From NCBI GenBank assembly GCA_012974475.1, contig JAAXQD010000213.1, positions 1 through 13,556 on the forward strand: a DNA stretch of 13,556 nt, given 5' to 3'. Below, piece by piece: positions 1 through 5,560 of the stretch. A model generated the notes under the pieces. That model saw only the letters and a program-made list of their open reading frames with translations. It ran no database searches and was not told where the DNA came from. How positions within the stretch are numbered: position 1 is the stretch's first letter; each line of letters begins with the position of its first letter. This DNA comes from Desulfobacterales bacterium (GTDB lineage: Bacteria; Desulfobacterota; Desulfobacteria; Desulfobacterales; UBA11574). The translations under genes and the position numbers were made by a program.

Positions 1-76
1 ATTGAAACCAAGTTTTGAGACATAAATTCAGAAACAAAGGGTAAATTAGAAACTATTCATATAAATGGAGTTAGCC

Positions 77-298
77 ATGGAAGCTATCAAAATACAACGA
101 AAGATTGATTCAGAGACACTCCACATTCCTGAATTAAAACGTTTTTTAGGAAAATTTGTTGAAATCATTTTATTAGAAGTTCCCTCGAGTGAACGCACTG
201 AAATGAAAGGAGATATTAAGGAATTTATTTCAGCGGCGAATCGGATTGATATTGATGAAAATGCTATCCAACGATTGAGAGAGGAAAGCATGATATGA
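77..298 (+). CDS. Small antitoxin of a type II toxin-antitoxin pair (VapB-like)
   Basis: This 73-residue protein is the likely antitoxin for the PIN toxin that follows. Antitoxins of this kind bind and block the toxin and usually repress their own operon. The central stretch (about residues 11-35: DSETLHIPELKRFLGK, then a V-E-I-I-L-L-E strand) is the short helix and strand layout seen in small proteins paired with PIN toxins. The C-terminal third is charged and probably helical, as expected of a toxin-wrapping tail. I chose the ATG at 77 over the one at 65 because GGAG at 67-70 lies 6 nt before 77, while nothing like a ribosome site precedes 65. Its stop overlaps the toxin start (ATGA at 295-298), which implies translational coupling. 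The family assignment rests on context and general pattern; the exact antitoxin family is uncertain. Confidence 0.75.
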   Translation: MEAIKIQRKIDSETLHIPELKRFLGKFVEIILLEVPSSERTEMKGDIKEFISAANRIDIDENAIQRLREESMI

Positions 299-678
299 TT
301 TTAGTCGATACAGGCATAATTATCGACTTTTGGAAAAGACCTACCCAGGAAGCTGAAAAAGTATTTCTTAATGAGAATGTGGCCATTTGTGGAGTTGTGA
401 CGGCCGAGCTTATACACGGTGCAAAAAGCGAAAAGGATATTCAAGAAATCAACAAAGCTTTGACTGGCTTCAATTACATCGTAATAGACGACACAATCTG
501 GAACGATCTAGGGCTGCTTTTGTATCAGCTTAGGACAAATGGAATCACAGTGCCATTTCAAGATGCTTTAATGGCTGTCATGGCAATAAAATTAAATTTT
601 TCCATTTGGTCGAAAGATAAACATTTTGATATGATACAAAAGGTTGAGCCAAACCTTAAAATATTCACCTTGCCGTAA
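295..678 (+). CDS. vapC: VapC-family PIN-domain toxin (ribonuclease)
   Basis: This 127-residue protein has the full length of a single PIN domain. VapC toxins are Mg-dependent endoribonucleases that cut tRNA or rRNA when not held by their antitoxin. The acidic residues expected of the active site are visible: D5 in LVDTGIIIDF, E38 in VVTAELIHG, D90 in PFQDALMAVMA, and D108 in SKDKHFDMI near the C-terminus. The last motif closely matches the PIN consensus around the fourth acid. The start ATG at 295 overlaps the antitoxin stop by 4 bp. The gene is AT-rich like the antitoxin and unlike the genes to the right. It sits next to a tRNA remnant, which fits acquisition on a mobile segment. The specific RNA target cannot be read from sequence. 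Confidence 0.9.
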   Translation: MILVDTGIIIDFWKRPTQEAEKVFLNENVAICGVVTAELIHGAKSEKDIQEINKALTGFNYIVIDDTIWNDLGLLLYQLRTNGITVPFQDALMAVMAIKLNFSIWSKDKHFDMIQKVEPNLKIFTLP

Positions 679-726
679 ATTAATAGAGTTTATGCCTGAA
701 AGGTAATTCTATTTTCCTCAAATTCC

Positions 727-759
727 TGTGCCTAAATTGTGCCCAAAATGTGCCCGTCA
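727..759. repeat. Three direct repeats of 11-bp period near the tRNA remnant
   Basis: TGTGCC occurs at 727-732, 738-743 and 749-754, each unit 11 bp after the last, with A/T-rich filler and a third C in the second and third copies. Eleven bases is about one helical turn, so a protein could bind all three on the same face. The array lies about 110 bp from the truncated tRNA-Arg gene. By position it could be an arm-type integrase binding site of a former attachment region. That role is inference; the spacing is directly visible. Confidence 0.45.
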
Positions 760-868
760 AGGTCTAAGTTTTCGAAAAATTTCCAAACAGAACCAAAAAC
801 CTAAAAAATTCTTATAGGCAAATCAACCAATTAGAAATACACAAGTTGTTGAATTTGCTAGAATTAGT

Positions 869-906
869 TTAGGAATCCATTGCTCTATCCACTGAGCTAC
901 GAGGGC
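869..906 (-). pseudogene. tRNA-Arg(CCU), 5' half only, broken at the anticodon loop
   Basis: Read on the minus strand from 906, the sequence has a 7-base acceptor strand (GCCCTCG), T8-A9, a complete D arm (GCTC ... GAGC), the anticodon stem strand ATGGA and the loop TTCCTAA with anticodon CCT (873-871). After the loop (from 868 leftwards) the expected TCCAT partner strand is absent, and no T arm or 3' acceptor strand is found between 868 and the window start. The gene is therefore a half-tRNA. The break at the 3' edge of the anticodon loop is a common integrase crossover point, so this looks like an attachment-site scar. A working tRNA-Arg(CCU) must be elsewhere, or its 3' half lies beyond an insertion to the left. 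Confidence 0.8.
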
Positions 907-1067
907 AACATATATTGCTGAAAAATTACACCAATTGAGAAGTTTTGACAAGCCTTTTTCCATGAATAAAATCGCTTTCCGATTTTGTATGGCGCAGTTT
1001 TGATGTCTGGATATACATTGAGGAAGGCGTTGTGAAAAATAATCCCGTCTATTCAGGCGAGAATCAT

Positions 1068-1247
1068 TTACTTGCCGGAAGATTTCCGGTTTTTGCAGTT
1101 TTTGGGGCCAATACACAATCTGCACCTATCGTCACTGCACATTTGGCAGAAATAGCAATCCTTGCACGGATGCTTTTTGGGGCCTTCTTGCGGTACTTCG
1201 GGAACATAAACTTTTCCCGTTATGCCGGGCAGTTCAACAAAGGGCAT
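1068..1247 (-). CDS. Small cysteine-rich protein (59 aa, seven Cys), function unknown
   Basis: A 59-residue reading frame starts at ATG 1247 with AGGAG about 7 nt upstream on the minus strand (ACAGGAGTATACCC before the ATG). The N-terminal half is short and proline- and valine-rich (MPFVELPGITGKVYVPEVPQ). The C-terminal half has Cys at 28, 31, 34, 37, 42, 45 and 51, spaced C-x2-C-x2-C-x2-C-x4-C-x2-C-x5-C, ending in a lysine-rich tail. This spacing suggests bound zinc or an iron-sulfur cluster, resembling but not matching the ferredoxin pattern C-x2-C-x2-C-x3-C. No signal peptide is visible, so it is probably cytoplasmic. It stands alone between the tRNA remnant and repeat E1. I do not recognise a named family. 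The good ribosome site and clustered cysteines argue that it is real. Confidence 0.7.
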   Translation of the reverse strand: MPFVELPGITGKVYVPEVPQEGPKKHPCKDCYFCQMCSDDRCRLCIGPKNCKNRKSSGK

Positions 1248-1283
1248 GGGTATACTCCTGTGGCAGTAGAGTTTCGACCCGTC

Positions 1284-1470
1284 TAATTAGTGCCTATCCA
1301 CGAATCCCGGAGGCACAATGTCGTGTCCAATTCAGAAATGAGCATTTTTTTCTTCGAGCAAGGCCGCACAAGGGTTTGTGGTGAGGCGTACTGAATGTAC
1401 GTCGCAGCCGGAAACCCGCGGAGAACGATGTTCGGCGGGAAAAAGGCCATTTATGGATGGACACTAATTA
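1284..1470. repeat. Repeat element E1: 187-bp imperfect palindrome with 17-bp terminal inverted repeats
   Basis: The ends TAATTAGTGCCTATCCA (1284-1300) and the inverse of 1454-1470 match at 15 of 17 positions. The middle holds a short stem, GGCGTAC (1385-1391) against GTACGTC (1397-1403), around the loop TGAAT. On the minus strand the block at 1342-1327, CTCATTTCTGAATTGG, matches 15 of 16 bases of the right arm of E3 (13297-13312), and the regions around the central stems also align. E1 is thus a longer, inverted member of the family also present at 8634 and 13172. No coding frame inside it looks real. Its inverted ends make it MITE-like, but no obvious target-site duplication is seen. Confidence 0.7.
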
Positions 1471-1651
1471 AGATAAGAATAAAATGGGCCGGATCAACCC
1501 CCTTGGAATGCCAAATCCTATGGTATCGCAGATGCAATACAATACACCTTGTCAGATTATGTATCGTTGGGGATATATCAGAGAATACCAACCGCTTCTT
1601 TTTTTGATAATGGCGACAGTCTGTTTTTCCCTTCTCTCTTGTGAGCAACTT
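1471..1651. other. Non-coding stretch with no recognised feature
   Basis: Between E1 and the stop codon of the minus-strand membrane gene there are 181 bp with no supported gene. An open frame starting at ATG 1484 runs through it, but it has no ribosome site, ends inside the neighbouring gene and has no recognisable sequence. The 12-mer GGCCGGATCAAC at 1488-1499 recurs at 2495-2506. Confidence 0.5.
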
Positions 1652-1876
1652 CTATTTCTTCAATCTCGGTTTTGCCCCCAATACATAAAGAATGTTTGAG
1701 GTTAAACAAACGCCGATAAGTGCAAACATAATTTCGTTTATGCCAACAATAAATGTCAAGACCAGCCAGTAAGGACTATGAATCCAAGCAAAGATAACGG
1801 TTAATAGGATAACGATGCCGGCAATCAATACAGTTATTCTTTCAAGATACCAGCTGTCGGTTTGGGCGATATACAT
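1652..1876 (-). CDS. Small two-helix inner-membrane protein, DUF2892-like
   Basis: This 74-residue protein has two hydrophobic segments (about residues 14-32 and 37-64) joined by a short turn (WIHSPYW), then a basic tail (GAKPRLKK). The order R-I-x-V-L-I-A-G, a short hairpin turn, G-I-N-E-I-M-F-A-L-I-G-V-C, and a final L-G-A resembles DUF2892 proteins, small inner-membrane proteins related to the membrane part of YgaP. Their role is not established. I chose the ATG at 1876 because GGAGG lies 7 nt upstream. The same frame stays open to 2113, but the extension is lysine-rich, lacks a ribosome site and overlaps the upstream gene. It lies 166 bp downstream of the other minus-strand gene and may be co-transcribed with it. 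Confidence 0.7.
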   Translation of the reverse strand: MYIAQTDSWYLERITVLIAGIVILLTVIFAWIHSPYWLVLTFIVGINEIMFALIGVCLTSNILYVLGAKPRLKK

Positions 1877-2042
1877 TCTGGTTCCTCCATTGATCAATAT
1901 CATCGCATCTAAAAAAAATGTATGGATTTCATTCTGCAACGATTTTTTATACGTATCCTTTTTCTGATATTCCGTTAGCCTTTGTTTTAGCGTTGTAGTG
2001 CAATTTATTACAAGCGGTCTGTTTGGGCGGGACAACATCAGG

Positions 2043-2450
2043 TTATTGAAACCAATCTTTGTTGTTTGTCTGTTCTCGTTCTTTTTTGGGGTCTTCTTTT
2101 TCTTCATTTTCAATCATTTCTTCTTCGTCTTCTCTGTCTTCTTCCCTAACATAGAGGATCGTTTCTCCGCAAATATCTCTCATTTTTGTTGCGGTATTGT
2201 CTACTTTAACCATGGCTTCGGAAGGTGAAGTTTTCAAAACCGTTCCACAGATTAACCCTTTGCCCGAACATGAAAGGAAACAGACGGTAGCCCCCAATAT
2301 AAATCCTTCGTTTTCCCCACCATCGATGAAAACATGCCCTTTCCATTTATCCATTTTATAAGCACGTGCCCCAAGGGCGATGCTGGAAAAACAGGTGACA
2401 ACCACCACGATTATTGCCAGTATGATGAGAAAGGCTTTCATCCGATGCAT
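2043..2450 (-). CDS. Membrane-anchored or exported small protein with acidic tail, unknown function
   Basis: This 135-residue protein begins with a hydrophobic helix (about residues 5-26, FLIILAIIVVVVTCFSSIAL) that acts as an anchor or uncleaved signal. A compact segment follows (about 38-102) with many Gly, Cys and Val residues: GHVFIDGGENEGFILGA, Cys at 57, 61 and 68, GTVLKTSPSEAMVKVDN, and Cys at 94. The last 30 residues are almost all Glu, Asp, Lys and Asn, and are probably disordered. The alternating pattern of the middle part suggests a small beta barrel outside the membrane. The start at 2450 is preferred over ATG 2471 because GGAGAGG lies 5 nt upstream of it, while 2471 has no ribosome site. 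I do not recognise the family. Confidence 0.65.
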   Translation of the reverse strand: MHRMKAFLIILAIIVVVVTCFSSIALGARAYKMDKWKGHVFIDGGENEGFILGATVCFLSCSGKGLICGTVLKTSPSEAMVKVDNTATKMRDICGETILYVREEDREDEEEMIENEEKEDPKKEREQTNNKDWFQ

Positions 2451-2523
2451 ATAATCCTCTCCAAGGAACATTCTGGGTAATGCATTATAAATCAGGCCGG
2501 ATCAACAGCAGATAAAATCAGAT

Positions 2524-2588
2524 TGAGGATACAAGTTGAGATAAGAGTTGCAAGTGTGAAACACGCCTCTCATTTCACAATATCCTCA
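2524..2588. repeat. Nested imperfect palindrome in the divergent intergenic region
   Basis: Three inverted pairs sit one inside the other: TGAGGATA (2524-2531) with TATCCTCA (2581-2588), TGAGA (2537-2541) with TCTCA (2568-2572), and GTGT (2554-2557) with ACAC (2561-2564) around a GAA loop. All pairs are exact. The region separates a minus-strand gene (from 2450) and a plus-strand gene (from 2729), so it could be an operator, a cruciform site or a small RNA. A TTGACA at 2638-2643 lies to the right without a convincing -10 box. Confidence 0.45.
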
Positions 2589-2728
2589 GCTTGTCAAGAA
2601 TATTCAAGAAAAACAGGATAATGTGCCAAAACAAATGTTGACAAATGCTGTGGTATTTGTGAGGATATAGATCCCTTCATTAAATAATGCCTTACCACAA
2701 CAACTTTTAGACCGACAAGGAGTCAATT

Positions 2729-3100
2729 ATGAAAGGGTTTCTCTATGTAGCCAGCTTTTTTTGTATTGCAATGGGATGTTGCACGATTTTATATACCGAT
2801 GAAACCAGAAAATTTGTGAAAAGTATATTCAACGAGATCGATCGAAAATTTATCTCCGCCTTTGAACTTATAATAGGTATCCTGCTTTTGATTTCCGCAA
2901 CTGCAAGTCGTCAAGCGTGGTTTATAAGATTAATTGGGTTAATGGCGATCATCGAAGGTGGTGTTATCTTTTTAATTCCTAAAAACTTGTATGATGAACT
3001 CATGGATTGGTATCTTAATTCAGCATCAGATCAAACATACAGGTTGTTTGGCATTTTGTCGTTGGTATTTGGAACTGCAATTTTATCCTGGATCATGTAA
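2729..3100 (+). CDS. Uncharacterised four-helix membrane protein
   Basis: This 123-residue protein has four predicted membrane segments: about 3-21, 41-59, 64-85 and 104-122. The loop between the first two (TDETRKFVKSIFNEIDRKF) and the loop after the third (KNLYDELMDWYLNSASDQTYR) are charged. The repeated R-x-x-G-x-L layout (FIRLIGLMAIIEGG and YRLFGILSLVFGTA) recalls small DUF2065/YjeT-like membrane proteins, but I cannot assign it firmly. The ATG is preceded by AAGGAG (2717-2722). Its stop is 19 nt before the ihfA start, so the two are probably in one transcript. No enzyme or transport motif is visible. Confidence 0.75.
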   Translation: MKGFLYVASFFCIAMGCCTILYTDETRKFVKSIFNEIDRKFISAFELIIGILLLISATASRQAWFIRLIGLMAIIEGGVIFLIPKNLYDELMDWYLNSASDQTYRLFGILSLVFGTAILSWIM

Positions 3101-3119
3101 ACACAAAGGAGCCTTCCCC

Positions 3120-3404
3120 ATGACACTCACAAAAGTTGAGATCGTAGAATCGATTCACAATCAAATCGGTTTGCCCAAGAACAAATCCACAGAAATTGTC
3201 GAAACCCTTATAGAGATCATCAAAAAGACACTGGCATCCGGTGAGGACGTTCTGATCTCCAATTTCGGCAAGTTCTGTGTAAAGGAAAAAAGGGAACGGA
3301 AAGGCAGGAATCCCGCAACCGGGGATGATTTGATGCTTGAACCAAGGAAGGTTGTTACGTTTAGGTGTTCAGGGAAGTTGAGGGATAGGGTTGATGGTGA
3401 ATAA
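3120..3404 (+). CDS. ihfA: Integration host factor, alpha subunit
   Basis: This 94-residue protein has the usual length and sequence of an IHF/HU-family DNA-bending subunit. It shows the N-terminal dimerisation helices (MTLTKVEIVESIHNQIGLPK), the strand ISNFGKFCVKEKRERKGRNP and the beta-arm tip with P65 in GRNPATG, the residue that wedges between base pairs, then RKVVTFRCSGKLRDRV. The features GLPK near the N-terminus and F-x-C-S-G-K-L at the end point to the alpha subunit rather than HU. IHF works as an alpha-beta dimer in recombination, replication and transcription; no beta gene is in this window. AAAGGAG at 3106-3112 precedes the ATG. In bacteria such as E. coli ihfA lies beside pheT; here it follows a membrane protein gene. 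Confidence 0.92.
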   Translation: MTLTKVEIVESIHNQIGLPKNKSTEIVETLIEIIKKTLASGEDVLISNFGKFCVKEKRERKGRNPATGDDLMLEPRKVVTFRCSGKLRDRVDGE

Positions 3405-3523
3405 CCGGTAAATTCGCCAGAAAACCAAAAGCGACGACCGGCGGCATCAACAAGAAAAGAAAAAGGACAGAGATATCGAAAAGGGGCAAACTGTCCAACA
3501 AATGGTGGCAAAATTACGTTGGT

Positions 3524-4408
3524 TCATTCAATAAAATGCATCGCCATAGTTTTGGCATTGTGCCCATATCCAATATTTCCTTCTTTGTCGATGCAGATGA
3601 TACCACCATGGGCGTGCAACGAGTTTAATTCTTCAATTCCGTATTCGGCGGCACCCATGGCATTTGCCGCCTCCCTGAACTTTAGATGATTGACAACTTG
3701 TTTTCCCAAGGATAGAACGAGAATCTTTTCTCCATACCCTGTGCATGAAACACCGCCGTATTTGGAACAGTAGGTTCCTGCACCGATGATTCCCGAATCA
3801 CCCACCCTTCCGGGCACATTCATTTTAAGCCCCCCGGTGGAGGTGCCGGCAGCAATGCTGCCGCTCGAATCCATCGCCACGCAGCCGACGGTCCCTAAAG
3901 TAAATCTTCCTTCTTTAAGATATCGATCGACATGAAATATCTGCTCATACGTCGTTTTTTGGCGAAACTCTTCCATGATTTCCATCCATAAGTTTACCTT
4001 GGGTCTGGTTCTCGGGTCATACCTTGGAAAACCTTCAGAATGTGCGAATTCAGTGGCCAGCCTCCCTGATAAGATCACATGCTGGGTCGTTTCCATGATG
4101 CGTCTGGCAACGGATATGGGGTGTTCCACATCTTCAATACCAATGACGGCACCGGCAGATAGATCATCCTTCATAATAGAGGCATCCATCCTAACCCTTC
4201 CGTCTAATTGAAGGTAACTCCCAACTCCCGCATTCAGAAACGCCGAAGCCTCCAAATTCCGTATTGCAATTTCCACTGCTTCAACCGCATCTTTTTCCAA
4301 CAACACTTCGTACCCTATTTTGCAGGCGTTGATGACATCTTTTTTTCGATCCGGTTCATCATCGCTGGAACGACTTGCGCCACCATGAACGATTATTTTG
4401 GGCTTCAT
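3524..4408 (-). CDS. Isoaspartyl peptidase / L-asparaginase (plant-type, Ntn hydrolase)
   Basis: This 294-residue precursor belongs to the N-terminal nucleophile hydrolases that cut themselves into two subunits. It hydrolyses beta-aspartyl dipeptides from damaged proteins and often L-asparagine. It opens with KPKIIVHGGA, as the family does. The cleavage site and nucleophile are G172-T173 in LGTVGCVAMD. Next come the AAGTSTGG strand (about 186-193), the substrate-binding RVGDSGIIGAGTY (R201, D204) and SCTGYGE (221-227), all in the expected order. A linker before T173 (about 145-170) is typical of the region removed or left flexible after cleavage. Catalytic residues look intact, so it is probably active. 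AGAGG lies a few bases upstream of the ATG. It converges with ihfA and stands alone. Confidence 0.92.
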   Translation of the reverse strand: MKPKIIVHGGASRSSDDEPDRKKDVINACKIGYEVLLEKDAVEAVEIAIRNLEASAFLNAGVGSYLQLDGRVRMDASIMKDDLSAGAVIGIEDVEHPISVARRIMETTQHVILSGRLATEFAHSEGFPRYDPRTRPKVNLWMEIMEEFRQKTTYEQIFHVDRYLKEGRFTLGTVGCVAMDSSGSIAAGTSTGGLKMNVPGRVGDSGIIGAGTYCSKYGGVSCTGYGEKILVLSLGKQVVNHLKFREAANAMGAAEYGIEELNSLHAHGGIICIDKEGNIGYGHNAKTMAMHFIE

Positions 4409-4558
4409 AGCTACCTCTAAATCTTATAATTCATTACCTGAAGAAAACCATCCCCCTTTGTTTACAGCACGTTCACAAATTCGGTTTAAAATTCATATTT
4501 TTCGAACTTGTTCTTAAAAAATTGACCCATAAAATATTGGGGATATCGCTTCGAAACC

Positions 4559-4588
4559 TTGAACCCAAGACCTGTATTTTCTTATATT
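4559..4588 (+). promoter_or_regulatory. Possible sigma-70-type promoter for the DUF169 gene
   Basis: TTGAAC at 4559-4564 (4 of 6 to consensus) is followed after 18 bp by TATATT at 4583-4588 (5 of 6). Transcription would start near 4595, some 95 nt before the DUF169 start codon. The AT-rich surroundings make chance matches likely. Confidence 0.35.
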
Positions 4589-4598
4589 TATTTTGTTT

Positions 4599-4615
4599 TG
4601 TAAAGTCCGTTTACA
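4599..4615. promoter_or_regulatory. Possible operator palindrome upstream of the DUF169 gene
   Basis: TGTAAA-GTCCG-TTTACA is an exact 6-bp inverted repeat with a 5-bp centre. It lies just after the proposed promoter and 73 bp before the start codon, where a repressor dimer would block transcription. No regulator gene is adjacent, and the binding protein is unknown. Confidence 0.35.
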
Positions 4616-4688
4616 GAAAATTACTTGCTGCAGGGTTGTTTTTTGGAGTATTGTGAAGAAAATGAAACGTGAGTAAAGGAGGTGCATC

Positions 4689-5480
4689 ATGGCACAAATG
4701 GACCACAAGGAATCGGCTGATTTTATTCGAAACGACTTGCGACTGAAAACCCTTCCTGTTGCCGTCAAGTTTTTGAAAGAAACGGCGGCGTTTCCCGAAA
4801 AGACCCGTCAACCCTCGGTGGTTTTGGGCAAGCGGGTCACCATTTGCCAGGGGGTTACCATGGCGCGAACTTACGGGTGGACCGTGGGGCTCACCCAGGA
4901 AGATTTGATCTGTGTTCCCGGGATGATCGCTTTTGGTTTCAGCGATACTCCTGATTCGGCGGAGACACTTGGAAAACTCTTTTGTGAAGTCGAATTTTCC
5001 CAAAGCGAGGAAATGGGGCGCAACGAGGCGGACACCATGATTCGTCTGGAGAATAGGGAATGTGAAGCCATTGTATTGGCGCCCTTGCGAAAAGGGTTAT
5101 ATGATCCGGATACGGTGGTATTTCATGGCAATCCCGCCCAGATGATGCGCCTGATTCAAGGACTGGTTTATGAAGAAAACCGGCGCATTTTAGGAAACTT
5201 CGGGGGAAAGGTGGAATGCAGTGAATATCTCATTGCGCCATACAAAACCCAGTCTCCCCGAATCGTCATTCCGGGTATGGGAGATCGCATATTTTCCATG
5301 ACACAAGACGATGAAATGGTATGCTCCATTCCCGGACACCTGCTCGAAAAATTGGTTCAGGGCCTGAAGAAAGCAGGAAAAAAGATCGGCGCCCGCTATC
5401 CCGTGACATTTTACCAGAACTTCCAGCCGGAATTTCCAAAACCCTACAAGGTCTTGGGAGAGGCGTTGGGCATTGTGTGA
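4689..5480 (+). CDS. DUF169-family protein (PF02596 type), function unknown
   Basis: This 263-residue protein is preceded by a strong AAAGGAGGTG ribosome site. The N-terminal part (DFIRNDLRLKTLPVAVKFLK) is the usual opening of DUF169 proteins. It is followed by the conserved CQGVTMARTYGWTVGL (C53) and DLICVPG (C75), then EAIVLAPLRKG and GKVECSEY (C177). C212 lies in MVCSIPG. The regular, conserved cysteines suggest a metal or cofactor site, but the biochemical role of the family is not established. These proteins are frequent in anaerobic bacteria and archaea, often near redox or cofactor genes; that is general knowledge, not shown here. No signal peptide or membrane helix is seen. The next gene starts 80 bp downstream and may share the transcript. 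Confidence 0.85.
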   Translation: MAQMDHKESADFIRNDLRLKTLPVAVKFLKETAAFPEKTRQPSVVLGKRVTICQGVTMARTYGWTVGLTQEDLICVPGMIAFGFSDTPDSAETLGKLFCEVEFSQSEEMGRNEADTMIRLENRECEAIVLAPLRKGLYDPDTVVFHGNPAQMMRLIQGLVYEENRRILGNFGGKVECSEYLIAPYKTQSPRIVIPGMGDRIFSMTQDDEMVCSIPGHLLEKLVQGLKKAGKKIGARYPVTFYQNFQPEFPKPYKVLGEALGIV

Positions 5481-5560
5481 TCGGTGAAAAATCGAGCCCA
5501 TTAGAACTTTGGCTCACATAAGGTAATATTTCTGAAGTGCCTCTGGACAAGGAGCATGGT

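Noticed and set aside
680..906. Group I intron in the anticodon loop of tRNA-Arg(CCU)
   Set aside because: Such introns are known in bacteria and the break position fits, but no 3' exon (anticodon strand, T arm, acceptor strand) is found between 868 and the window start, and no intron core was recognised.
823..1125. 100-codon minus-strand open frame
   Set aside because: It runs through the tRNA-Arg remnant (VALVAQWIEQWIPK is the translation of tRNA sequence) and across part of the cysteine-rich gene in another frame.
1032..1286. 84-codon plus-strand open frame starting at GTG
   Set aside because: It is the antisense of the cysteine-rich gene, has a poor start and no recognisable sequence; the minus-strand frame has the better ribosome site.
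1395..1699. Overlapping plus-strand frames in and after E1
   Set aside because: They start within the repeat or without a ribosome site, show no family features and end inside the minus-strand membrane gene.
1877..2113. N-terminal extension of the DUF2892-like gene
   Set aside because: The extension overlaps the upstream gene, is low-complexity lysine-rich and has no ribosome site; GGAGG before 1876 fixes the start.
3467..3501. GGACAG ... CTGTCC as a terminator between ihfA and the asparaginase-type gene
   Set aside because: The stem is only 6 bp with a loop over 20 nt and no T-run on either side.
4611..5003. Minus-strand frame opposite the DUF169 gene
   Set aside because: It is a shadow of the DUF169 coding frame with no ribosome site and arginine- and proline-rich antisense composition.
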